Positions 26,468 through 35,487 of a stretch of DNA of 64,000 nt are shown in pieces. The DNA is from Tannerella serpentiformis (lineage in GTDB: Bacteria; Bacteroidota; Bacteroidia; Bacteroidales; Tannerellaceae). Where the stretch lies: the NCBI RefSeq assembly GCF_003033925.1, contig NZ_CP028365.1:2108001-2172000 (forward strand). The letters run 5' to 3'. The notes beneath the pieces were generated by a model. The model saw nothing but the letters and a program-made list of their open reading frames with translations, made no database searches and was not told the origin of the DNA. The number at the start of each line of letters is the position of its first letter. Position 1 is the stretch's first letter. The position numbers and the translations under genes were made by a program.

Positions 26468-27394
26468 ATGAGACACCTTTCTGCATGGCTCCCGCTTCTC
26501 GTGGCGGGGGCCATTTCTTTGGGTCACAGCCCGGCCGCGACGCCTCCGGACACGCTCCGGGTGGCCTTCGTCGGCGACGTCATGCTCGACCGGGGCGTCC
26601 GGCAGTCCATCGAACGCCACGGCGTGGACGCCCTCTTTGCCCCGGAAATCGACTCCCTCTTCCGCCGTTGCGGACGCGTGGTGGCCAACCTCGAATGCCC
26701 CGCCACGGGCATCCGACGGCCTGTCCATAAGCGCTTTATCTTCCGCGCCGAACCCGAATGGCTTGCCGGCCTCCGTCGCCACGGCGTCACCCACCTCAAC
26801 TTAGCCAACAACCACACCATGGATCAGGGGCGCGAGGGCCTCCGGGACACCCGCCAGCAGGTTGTCCGCCACGGCATGACGCCCTTCGGCATGGACTCCA
26901 CCGCCGACGCCGCCTGCCGCCCCCTGCTCCTGGCCGAGTCGCCTCGCCGCGTCTGGATCTTCACCTCGCTGCGTGTCCCGTCAGAGAACTGGGCCTACCT
27001 GCCCGACCGACCCAGCGTCTGCGAATGCACCATCGACACCCTCGCCGTGCGCATCGCCCGCCTCCGTCGTCGCGAGCCGCAGGCCGTCATCGTGGCCATG
27101 CTCCACTGGGGTCTGGAGCACGACACCCTGCCCACCCGTCGCCAGCGCATAGCCGCCCGCCGCCTCGTCGCCGCCGGAGCCGACTGCCTCGTGGGTCACC
27201 ATACGCACACCGCGCAGCCGTCGGAGTGGGTCCAAGGTCGGCCCGTCTTCTACGGCCTCGGCAACTTCATCTTCGACCCCGTGCGCCCCCTCAACGCCGC
27301 CGCGTGGCTCCTTCGCATGGACGTCACCCGCGACACCATCCACTACCGCCTCCACCCCATCCGCATCATCGATTGCACCCCTCGGCTACAGTAA
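26468..27394 (+). CDS. CapA-family (PgsA-like) metallophosphoesterase-fold protein
   Basis: A 308-residue protein with a signal peptide (MRHLSAWLPLLVAGAISLG, SPAA). CapA motifs are present in order: FVGDVMLDRG, VVANLECPATG, LNLANNHTMDQG, MLHWGLEH and LVGHHTHTAQPSEW, then YGLGNFIFD. Family members take part in poly-gamma-glutamate capsule synthesis or related cell-surface work, but many have unknown substrates, and no PgsB/PgsC partner is nearby. It lies 51 bp after the DUF3160 gene and just before the large array E. Confidence 0.88.
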   Translation: MRHLSAWLPLLVAGAISLGHSPAATPPDTLRVAFVGDVMLDRGVRQSIERHGVDALFAPEIDSLFRRCGRVVANLECPATGIRRPVHKRFIFRAEPEWLAGLRRHGVTHLNLANNHTMDQGREGLRDTRQQVVRHGMTPFGMDSTADAACRPLLLAESPRRVWIFTSLRVPSENWAYLPDRPSVCECTIDTLAVRIARLRRREPQAVIVAMLHWGLEHDTLPTRRQRIAARRLVAAGADCLVGHHTHTAQPSEWVQGRPVFYGLGNFIFDPVRPLNAAAWLLRMDVTRDTIHYRLHPIRIIDCTPRLQ

Positions 27395-27449
27395 CCCCCA
27401 CCGCGCCCCATCGCCTCTATATGTAGCTGATAAATACGTATTTAATCCC

Positions 27450-29515
27450 TTATTGTCTCAGACAACGGGAGATTCCTATGCCATTCATCTATCAAATACG
27501 CCCCTACCTGAAAACATCTATACCATCCATCTATCAAATACGCGTACCCGTGTAGGGGCGTATTGCATACGCCCTACAACCATCCCGCGAGGGATGATTG
27601 GATAAATAAGGAATCTCCGAATGATTGTCCGTTTTTGTTGGGTATGATAGAGGAGCGTATGCAATACGCCCCTACCTAAAAACACCCTTACCACCCATCT
27701 ATCAAATGCGCGTACCGTGGTAGGGGCGTATTGCATACGCCTCACAAACATCCCGCAAGGGATGAACAAATGGCCCATGAATCCCAAAATGATTGTCCAT
27801 TTTTGTTAGATATGATCGAGGGGCGTATGCAATACGCCCCTACGTGGGCGCATCTATACTATCCATCTATCCAATACGTGTACCCGTGTAGGGGCGTATT
27901 GCATACGGCCTACAATCATCCCGCAAGGGATGAACGGATAGACCATAAATCCCCAAATGATTATACGGCCTCTGCGTGGTTGATCGAGGGGCGTATGCAA
28001 TACGCCCCTACGCAGGCGCATCTATACCACCCATCTATCCAATACGCGTACCCGTGTAGGGGCGTATTGCATACGCCCCACAAACATCCCACAAGGGATG
28101 AACGCATAGACCATGAATCCTCTAATGATTGTCCGTTTTTGTTGGATATGATCGATGGGCGTATGCAATACGCCCCTACCTAAAAACACCCTTACCACCC
28201 ATCTATCAAATACGTGTACCCGTGTAGGTCGCAAAAGCATACGCCCCACAACCATCCCGCAAGGGATGAATGGATAAATAAGGAATCCCCAAATGATTGT
28301 CCGTTTTTGTTGGGAATGATAGAGAGGCATATGCAATACGCCCCTACGTGGGCGCACATGTATGCCCAATCTCCCATTGCCCCAGACAATGACGCGCACC
28401 TGTGCCATAAATTTATCGCTGTCTCAGACAATAATAAATACCTATTTCAAGGATTGAATATTGTCTCGATCGATGGTAGATATATCGCACAATTATTCAT
28501 CATCGACTCGATCAATAATAAATAGGATTGCATGCGTTTATTATTGTCTGAGACATTGATGAATGCCTTGATCAGGTATTTAGTATTGTCTGAGACAATG
28601 GTTCTTGTCTACACCAGAAATCGCCAATTGTTTTGGACAATAAGGGGTTCCTACATCTTTCGTCTTTTGATGTTGGCGTATAACATGGATTTCTCTATCT
28701 TTTCTGAAGGAAACGGATGGACATTTTCAGATTCCGGGTCTATACATTCATCCCTTGCGGGATGATTGTGGGGCGTATGCTTTTGCGACCTACACGGGTA
28801 CGTGTATTTGATAGATGGGTGGTATAGATGCGCCTGCGTAGGGGCGTATTGCATACGCCCCACAATCGTTTCCAGCGGAAACGGATGGCCGTTTTCAGAT
28901 TTCAGGTCTATCCATTCATCCCTTACGGAATGATTGTGGGGCGTATGCAATACGCCCCTACACGGGTACGCGTATTGGATAGATGGGTGGTATAGATATG
29001 TCTGCGTAGGGGCGTATTGCATACGCCCCTCGATAGTTTCCAACGGAAACGGATGGATATTTTTAGATTCCTGATCTATCCATTCATCCCTTGCGGGATG
29101 TTTGTGGGGCGTATGCAATACGCCCCTACACGGGTACACGTATTGGATAGATAGGTGGTGTAGATGCGCCTACGTGTATGCGTTTTTCATACGCCCCTCT
29201 ATTGTCTCCTGCAGAAACGGATGAACATTTTCGGATTCCGGGTCTATCCATTCATCCCTTGCGGGATATTTGTGGGGCGTATGCAATACGCCCCTATACG
29301 GGTACGCGTATTTGATAGATAGGTGGTATAGATGCGCCTACGTAGGGGCGTATTGCATACGCCCCCCTATCGTTTCCAACGGAAACGGATGGACGTTTTC
29401 AGATTACGGGTCTATACATTCATCCCTTACGGGATGTTTGTGGGGCGTATGCTTTTGCGCCCTACACGGGTACACGTATTTGATAGATGGGTGGTAAGGG
29501 TGTTTTTAGGTAGGG
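27450..29515. repeat. array E: 2-kb mirrored array of 168-bp (4 x 42) units around a 42-bp palindrome array
   Basis: The left arm has GTAGGGGCGTATTGC motifs at 27552, 27720, 27888, 28056 and 28224, exactly 168 bp apart. The right arm has the reverse complement, with GCGTATGC at 28773, 28941, 29109, 29277 and 29445, again 168 bp apart. Each 168-bp unit holds two oppositely oriented GGGGCGTAT-tgc-ATACGCCCC hairpins and a CATCCCGC-GAGGGATG dyad. The centre (28376-28641) is a separate 42-bp array. The region separates the converging CapA-like and GH95 genes. The innermost unit on both sides carries the same private variant (gtaggtcgcaaaagcat). Confidence 0.96.
28376..28641. repeat. central part of array E: ATTGTCTSAGACAAT palindromes every 42 bp
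   Basis: Palindrome centres are at 28383, 28425, 28467, 28509 (degenerate), 28550, 28592 and 28634, spaced 42, 42, 42, 41, 42, 42 bp, with unrelated AT-rich spacers of about 27 bp. One more copy stands outside the left arm, centred at 27459; its distance to 28383 is 924 bp = 22 x 42, so register is kept across the left arm of 168-bp units. Confidence 0.9.
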
Positions 29516-29542
29516 GCGTTTTTTATAGATAGGGGATAAAGG

Positions 29543-29590
29543 AAGAAGCCAGATACGCGGCGGTTTGCGCGTATCTGGCTTCTTTTTTCG
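29543..29590. terminator. bidirectional terminator at the end of the GH95 gene
   Basis: The 17-bp perfect stem AAGAAGCCAGATACGCG (29543-29559) pairs with 29568-29584 and is followed on the plus strand by T6. Confidence 0.88.
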
Positions 29591-29608
29591 GTGTCCGTTT
29601 TTCGATGT

Positions 29609-32140
29609 TTACTTTTCTCGCCAAGAGACCTCTAACTCGTCTCCGGGTGAGAGGGGAAAGACGATGGCACCAGCGATAACGGGGCACGATACGGAGTGTC
29701 CGCCCAGACGAACGCTCAGATCGGCGGCCGTGGCGGGCAGTTTGATGCGGAACACGCCTGCTCGCACGGCGCGTAGGCCGGCGTGTACCTCCCGACCGCG
29801 CCACCGGGCCCACACTTCGCCCCCGCCCCGGACACGCAGTCCGCGAAATTCGCCGTCAGACCAAGCTGCGGGGCGCGCGGGGAGAAAACGGATACCGTCG
29901 TCGTCGCTTTGGACAAGCATCTCCGCAATGCCGGCCGTGGCGCCTAAGTTTCCAGCCAGGAGGAAGGTGGGCGCGGCGAAGAAGAGGTTCGGGTAGGTGC
30001 CCCCGGACTGCGTATCGTCCGCCGCAACGGGTCGCAGGAGGTCGCGGAGGAGGCGATAGGCGTGGTCGCCGTCGCCTAAGTGGGCCCAGAGGCTGATGCG
30101 CGCGGCCAGTGGCAAACCTGTCGCCCCCTCGTCCCGCGCCTCGAGGGTGCGGCGGGCGGCTTCGGCCAACTCGGGCGTGCGACTGAGCGAGATTTCGGTG
30201 GACGGGAAGAGGCCGTAGAGCTGCGGCACGAAGACGGTGCGCGATTCGGCCTCACGGAGCGGCTCGGGCCACTCGGCAATGCGCCCATCGCGGGTCAGGG
30301 GTATGGGCGCGAGGCGAGCTATGTAAGCCGAGAGCAGGCCGCTCAGCTCGATGTCTGTGCGGAGGATGGAGGCAGCGTGGAGGGTGTTCATAAAGAGCTC
30401 GCGGACAAGGGACTGATCCACCGTCGATCCGACGCCGAACGTGTCGCGCCGACCATTGGGCGAAAGGTAAACGTTCTCGGGCGAGAGGCTGGGTGCTATC
30501 ACGAGGCGGCGGCTGCGCGGATCCTCGCTGAGGCGGTCGGAGAGGCAGAGCGCGGCGTCGCGCAGCAGCGGGTAGACGCTCCGGAGGTAGGCGGTGTCAC
30601 GCGTGAAGCGGAAATGCTCGTAGAGCGAGGCGCAGAGTCGGGCTGCGGCGGTCGGTGAGGCGCTCCAGACGGGCTGCCGGTCTGGCGCAGTGAAATCCCA
30701 AACGTTCGCCCAGGTGTGGGCCGTCCACCCGCGTGCGCCGTAGTAGGCCGCGGCCGTGTTTCTGCCATTCGCTGAGAGGCGGCGCGTCCACTCCACCAAG
30801 GGGGCGATCGCCTCGGGCAGGTTGCCCGTTTCGGCCGCCCAGTAACTCATCTGGAGCGGGCCGTCGAGGCGGTAAGCGCCGTTGTCCGGCGTATGCGTGG
30901 TGGCACACCAGAGTCCCTGCGAGGCGGGCGGCAGGGCGCCGGGGCGGGTGGAAGAGATCAGGAGGTAGCGTCCGAACTGGTAGTAAAGGGCCACGAGCGA
31001 CGGGTCGCGCCGTCCGCGAGAGAAGGCGTCGAGGCGGCGGTTGATGGGCCAGGAGTCGCGCAGGCCGGGCCGACCGAGGCGGAGGTGGACGCGCTCATAG
31101 CGCTCGCGGTAAGCAGCGACGTGTTCGCGGCGGAGCGTCTCGTACGGTCGGGACGCGGCGGCCTCGAGTTGCTTACGCACGGCGGCGTCGGGCGACTGTC
31201 CGAAGAAATCGGTGGCCATAGCTACCAACAGGATGATCTCTGGCGCGCCCTCGACGGACAGGGTCGAATCGTTCGCCGCACGCAGCTGCCCCCCGCGGGG
31301 GAGGACGACGCGCACCCGAGCAGCGTAGCGCACCCCGCCCCCCTCCAAGCGCGCGGCATGGGTGACGGAGTCTTCCACCACCACGCCCGTGTCATTCGGC
31401 GTGCGTGTGGGCGGTGCCAGCTGCCCGTCTCCGACGTAGAGTCGGCCATGCATCTCTAACTCGTGACCGTCGGTCGAGATGGCGTAGCGTTCCGGGCGGT
31501 CGAGGCCAATGCGCAGCCCGAGCGTGCGCTCGCGGTCGGCTGTGAGTCGGACGACCGCCACGTCGGAGGCGAAGGAGGTGAAGGCCTCGCGGGTGTAGGT
31601 GGCCTTGCCGCGGCGGAAGGTGACTGTCGCCACGGCGTCGTCCAGGCTGAGCTCGCGGCGGTAGCCTGTGGCGGAGGTGCGTTCGTTGCCGTCGTAGACG
31701 TAGCCGAGGGTTAGGCGGCCGAGCAACTGATAGCTTCCGAAGGGCTTGTCTGCCGCATCCCCGCGGTTGGTGCCGACGCCGCGGCAGACGAATGCCTCGT
31801 TCATCAGCGCCTCAGCTTCAGCAGCGCGACCCTCTAAGATCAGTTCGCGGGCGCGACCGAAGGCGTGCGCGGCGTCTGGGTTGTCGGCCTCTTGCCGGCT
31901 GCCAGACCACATGGAGGACTCGTTTAGGATGATGGTTTCGCGGTCAATGCCGCCGTCAGGTGTCAGGCCAATGCGTCCGTTACCGAGCGGCAGGCATTCC
32001 GGCCACTCGGTGGCAGGCGCGTCAAAATGGTAAGCCATGTGAGGCTGCCGGCTGAAGTCCGGCAGCTGGTCGCACGCCGCGAGCAGCAGTGCGCAGATCA
32101 GGGAGAGAATGGAGAAGGGTTTCACTTGTTTGGGGGTCAT
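29609..32140 (-). CDS. GH95-family glycoside hydrolase (alpha-L-fucosidase-like), active site altered
   Basis: An 843-residue exported lipoprotein (lipobox LLAAC, Cys23). GH95 landmarks are present: PLGNGRIG (51-58), NESSMWSG (73-80), QGLW (408-411), SPEN (553-556) with the presumed general acid Glu, and LGDGDHAY. GH95 enzymes remove alpha-1,2-fucose (or galactose) from host or plant glycans. The usual N-x-N of the loop before Q-M-N-Y-W, known to position the nucleophilic water, reads D426-G-P428 here, and the N of QMNYW is S432. It may therefore have another substrate or be inactive. No SusCD pair lies beside it, and it is followed by a strong terminator. Confidence 0.87.
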   Translation of the reverse strand: MTPKQVKPFSILSLICALLLAACDQLPDFSRQPHMAYHFDAPATEWPECLPLGNGRIGLTPDGGIDRETIILNESSMWSGSRQEADNPDAAHAFGRARELILEGRAAEAEALMNEAFVCRGVGTNRGDAADKPFGSYQLLGRLTLGYVYDGNERTSATGYRRELSLDDAVATVTFRRGKATYTREAFTSFASDVAVVRLTADRERTLGLRIGLDRPERYAISTDGHELEMHGRLYVGDGQLAPPTRTPNDTGVVVEDSVTHAARLEGGGVRYAARVRVVLPRGGQLRAANDSTLSVEGAPEIILLVAMATDFFGQSPDAAVRKQLEAAASRPYETLRREHVAAYRERYERVHLRLGRPGLRDSWPINRRLDAFSRGRRDPSLVALYYQFGRYLLISSTRPGALPPASQGLWCATTHTPDNGAYRLDGPLQMSYWAAETGNLPEAIAPLVEWTRRLSANGRNTAAAYYGARGWTAHTWANVWDFTAPDRQPVWSASPTAAARLCASLYEHFRFTRDTAYLRSVYPLLRDAALCLSDRLSEDPRSRRLVIAPSLSPENVYLSPNGRRDTFGVGSTVDQSLVRELFMNTLHAASILRTDIELSGLLSAYIARLAPIPLTRDGRIAEWPEPLREAESRTVFVPQLYGLFPSTEISLSRTPELAEAARRTLEARDEGATGLPLAARISLWAHLGDGDHAYRLLRDLLRPVAADDTQSGGTYPNLFFAAPTFLLAGNLGATAGIAEMLVQSDDDGIRFLPARPAAWSDGEFRGLRVRGGGEVWARWRGREVHAGLRAVRAGVFRIKLPATAADLSVRLGGHSVSCPVIAGAIVFPLSPGDELEVSWREK

Positions 32141-32203
32141 TATGCGAAAAAAGACGCGGTGATAGGGGCGGTCGCAGATGGGCCGTCCGTTGGTGGGAAG
32201 CGG

Positions 32204-34054
32204 TTAGAAAGTTTGCATGTCGCAGAGGCGCTTGTAGTATCCGTCGAGGGCGAGCAGCTCCTCGTGGCGTCCGCGCTCGACGATCTCGCCCTCGTGCATG
32301 ACGCAGATCTCATCGGCGCGGCGGATCGTGGAGAGGCGGTGGGCGATGACGATGGTCGTACGGTTACGCATGAGCCGCTCTAACGCCTCCTGCACCAGCC
32401 GCTCGGACTCGGTGTCGAGGGCTGACGTGGCCTCGTCCAAGATCAACAGCGGGGGATTTTTGAGTATGGCGCGGGCGATGCTGATGCGTTGGCGTTGGCC
32501 GCCGGAGAGCTTGCCGCCCCGGTCGCCGATGTTCGTGTCATAACCCTGTTCGGTGGCCATGATAAAGTCGTGGGCGTTGGCGATACGCGCTGCCTCCTCC
32601 ACCTCTTGGCGCGTGGCCTGCTCGACGCCGAAGGCGATGTTGTTGAAGAAGGTGTCGTTAAAGAGGATCGCCTCCTGATTCACGTTGCCCATCAGCCCGC
32701 GTAGATCGGTGAGAGACGTCTGGCGGATGTCCACGCCGTCGACGGTGATGGCGCCCCGCTCCACGTCGTAGAATCGCGGCAGGAGGTCGACGAGCGTACT
32801 CTTCCCCGAGCCGGACTGCCCGACGAGCGCCACCGTCCGACCCTTCTCGATCGTCAAGTTGATGCCCCGCAGCACCCACTCCTCTCGGTAGCGGAACCAC
32901 ACGTCACGGTACGTGATGGCCTGCGCTAACCGCACCGGTTGCGGCGCGTCGGGCTCCACAATGTCTGATTCGGCGCGGAGGATCTTGTCCACGCGCTCCA
33001 CAGAGGCGAGGCCCTTCTGGATGGCATAGACGGATTTGCTGAGATCCTTAGCTGGATTGATGATGCTGTAGAAAATGACGAGGTAATAGATGAATGTCGG
33101 GGCGTCGATGGGGCTGTTGTTGCCGAGGATGAGCGTTCCGCCGTACCAGAGGATAATGACGATCGTGGCGGTGCCGAGGAACTCGCTCATGGGGTGGGCC
33201 AGCTGCTGACGGCGGTAGATGCGATTCGTGGTGCGGCGGAAGGTCTCATTCTGTGCCTCGAAGCGTTGCTGGATCTTCCGCTCGGCGTTGAACGCCTTGA
33301 TGATGCGCAGCCCGCTGAGCGTCTCCTCGATCTGACTCATCAGCGCCCCCCACTGCGTCTGCCCCACGAGCGACTTGCGCTTGAGTTGCTTGCCCACCTG
33401 ACCCATCGCATAGCCAGCTACGGGCAGGAGGATGAAGACGAAAGCCGTCAATTGCCAACTGATTAAGAGCATGGCCGCGAGGTAAATCAGAATGAGGATG
33501 GGATTCTTGAAGAGCATGTCAAGCGAGCTCATGATTGAGGTCTCGATTTCGTTCACGTCGCCCGAGACGCGCGCTAGGATGTCGCCTTTGCGCTCCTCGG
33601 AGAAGAAGCTGAGGGGCAGCTCGGTGATCTTGCGGTTGATCTGGTTGCGCACGTCGCGCACCACGCCGGTGCGGATGGGGATCATGGTGTAGAAAGCCAT
33701 GTACATGGCCAGCACCTTGAGGAGCGTCATCACGATCAGCGCCACGCCGAGCAGGATGAGCGCTGTGGAGCTGCCTTGGGTCTCGATGAGGTGGTTGACG
33801 TACCAGTAGAAGTTGTTTTGCAGCACACCGGGGAGCGCACGCCATGCCTCCCAGTCGGTGACCGAGCGAAACGTCCACGCGGCATAGGTGTAGACGCGGT
33901 CGTCCATCTTAAAGAGGATGCGCAGGATGGGAATGATGAGCGCGAAGGAGAAGACGTTGAGGATGGCGGAGAGGATGTTGAAGGCGATGTTCAGCGCCAT
34001 GAAGCGTTTGTAGGGCGGGACGAACCGTCGCAGGACGCGGAAGAAGTCTTTCAT
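32204..34054 (-). CDS. MsbA-like ABC exporter (fused membrane and ATPase domains)
   Basis: A 616-residue half-transporter. Six transmembrane helices lie in residues about 1-340, with a longer than usual loop after TM1. The ATPase domain has Walker A VGQSGSGKST, Q-loop VNQEAILFN, signature LSGGQRQR, Walker B LLILDEATSALD and H-loop IAHRLST. It would work as an inner-membrane homodimer. The position next to lpxB supports lipid A flipping, but other lipid or peptide substrates are possible. It follows lpxB after 83 bp. Confidence 0.93.
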   Translation of the reverse strand: MKDFFRVLRRFVPPYKRFMALNIAFNILSAILNVFSFALIIPILRILFKMDDRVYTYAAWTFRSVTDWEAWRALPGVLQNNFYWYVNHLIETQGSSTALILLGVALIVMTLLKVLAMYMAFYTMIPIRTGVVRDVRNQINRKITELPLSFFSEERKGDILARVSGDVNEIETSIMSSLDMLFKNPILILIYLAAMLLISWQLTAFVFILLPVAGYAMGQVGKQLKRKSLVGQTQWGALMSQIEETLSGLRIIKAFNAERKIQQRFEAQNETFRRTTNRIYRRQQLAHPMSEFLGTATIVIILWYGGTLILGNNSPIDAPTFIYYLVIFYSIINPAKDLSKSVYAIQKGLASVERVDKILRAESDIVEPDAPQPVRLAQAITYRDVWFRYREEWVLRGINLTIEKGRTVALVGQSGSGKSTLVDLLPRFYDVERGAITVDGVDIRQTSLTDLRGLMGNVNQEAILFNDTFFNNIAFGVEQATRQEVEEAARIANAHDFIMATEQGYDTNIGDRGGKLSGGQRQRISIARAILKNPPLLILDEATSALDTESERLVQEALERLMRNRTTIVIAHRLSTIRRADEICVMHEGEIVERGRHEELLALDGYYKRLCDMQTF

Positions 34055-34137
34055 ATTCTATCTATACGTGGGATGAACCTTGCGTGGGGATGAACCTTCT
34101 TCTCTTCCTTGGATGGAAGAAAAGAGGCCAAAGAAGA

Positions 34138-35301
34138 TCAGGCCTCCACCGAGGGAGGGAATTTTGGCCGGGTACCGGAGTGGGTGAGGGTGACGATCAC
34201 CCGCGCTGCGCGCTGCGAGGCGCCGGCGGGGCCGAGGCGCTGGATCATGCGGTCGTAACCGTCGAGCATCTGGCGACGCTCGGGGGTGTCGTCCGTGAGG
34301 CGCGAGAGGGCGTCGGTGATACGCTGGCGAGTGAAACGTCCGCCGAAGAGCTCGGGGACGACGGGCTCGCCGACGATGAGGTTGACGAGCGAGATGTAGG
34401 GCACGCGGAAGAAATGGTCGAAGACGTAGTTGGCCAACCGTCCGCCGCCCACGGCGTAGCAGACGACTTGCGGCACACGGAAGAGCGCGGCCTCGAGCGT
34501 AGCTGTGCCCGAGGTGACGAGTGCGACGTGGGCGTGGGCGAGCAGCTCGTAGGTGCGATCGAAGACGATCTCCGGCAACGCGTCCCGACGGCCGAGGCTA
34601 CGTCGGTAGTCGTCCATCGTCAACCCGGGTGCACCGGCCACTACCGGGCGAAGCGTGGGGAAACGGCGCGCCACGTCGAGCATGGTCGGCAGATTCTCCG
34701 CGATCTCGTTCCGTCGGCTGCCAGCCAGGATGGCCAGCAACGGCCGACCGTCGTCCGCCACGGGCGAAACGCCGGCCACGGCGCTGCGTCGGAAGTGCTC
34801 CACGGCGTCTACCGACGGGTTGCCGACGTAATCGACGGCATAGTCTAACGAGCGATAGAAGTCCGTCTCGAAGGGCAGGATGCACAGCATACGGTCGACG
34901 CAGCGGCGGATGGTGTGTATGCGGCCACGTTTCCAAGCCCAGATCTTGGGCGAGATGTAGTAGCAGACGGGTCGCCGGAGCGTGTCGTGCACGTAGCGGG
35001 CGATGCGGAGGTTGAAGCCGGGATAGTCGACGGGGATGACTACATCGGGGCGCCAGGCACGGATGTCGTCACGGCAGAGGCGCATGTTGCGGGCGATGGT
35101 ACGCGCGTGGAGCACGACGGGAATGATGCCCATGTAGGCCATCTCGCGGTAGTGCATGACGCACGTCCCCCCGACAGCGCGCATGAGATCACCGCCGAAG
35201 AAGCGGAACTCCGCCTGCGGGTCTTCGTCACGCAGCGCCGCCATCAGGTTCGAGGCGTGCAAGTCGCCGGAGGCTTCGCCGGCAATGAGGTAGTATTTCA
35301 T
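34138..35301 (-). CDS. lpxB: lipid-A-disaccharide synthase
   Basis: A 387-residue GT19 enzyme. It begins MKYYLIAGEASGDLHASNLM, the family signature, with FFGGDLM, YPGFNLRIA, YYISPKIWAWKRGR and a C-terminal VTSGTATLEAALF, in which the Glu is conserved. It joins lipid X and UDP-2,3-diacylglucosamine to the lipid A disaccharide at the inner membrane. The surE gene lies upstream with a repeat-filled 186-bp gap; surE-lpxB pairing is common in Bacteroidales. Confidence 0.97.
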   Translation of the reverse strand: MKYYLIAGEASGDLHASNLMAALRDEDPQAEFRFFGGDLMRAVGGTCVMHYREMAYMGIIPVVLHARTIARNMRLCRDDIRAWRPDVVIPVDYPGFNLRIARYVHDTLRRPVCYYISPKIWAWKRGRIHTIRRCVDRMLCILPFETDFYRSLDYAVDYVGNPSVDAVEHFRRSAVAGVSPVADDGRPLLAILAGSRRNEIAENLPTMLDVARRFPTLRPVVAGAPGLTMDDYRRSLGRRDALPEIVFDRTYELLAHAHVALVTSGTATLEAALFRVPQVVCYAVGGGRLANYVFDHFFRVPYISLVNLIVGEPVVPELFGGRFTRQRITDALSRLTDDTPERRQMLDGYDRMIQRLGPAGASQRAARVIVTLTHSGTRPKFPPSVEA

Positions 35302-35355
35302 CTCTTATAGGGTAGTTACGCGCCGTTGGCGCGGGAGGAGGTGATTGCACGTACG

Positions 35356-35466
35356 CGCTTGTGGGGCGTATTGCATACGCCCCACAAGCGGGCCAACAGC
35401 CCGAATACATGTATCCGGCATTTGCCCCGTGCCGGGGCATTTGTAGGCGTATGCAATACGCCCCTA
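35356..35466. repeat. isolated copies of the array E hairpin between surE and lpxB
   Basis: A perfect hairpin with 16-bp arms (CGCTTGTGGGGCGTAT, loop TGC, 35356-35390) carries the same GGGGCGTAT-tgc-ATACGCCCC core as array E. A second core (GTAGGCGTATGCAATACGCC) follows, centred at 35454, with a TGCCCCG-tgc-CGGGGCA hairpin between them (35423-35439). A single dispersed unit of this kind shows that the element is not confined to the array. Confidence 0.9.
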
Positions 35467-35487
35467 CCGCAGTACGTGCAACCTTTA

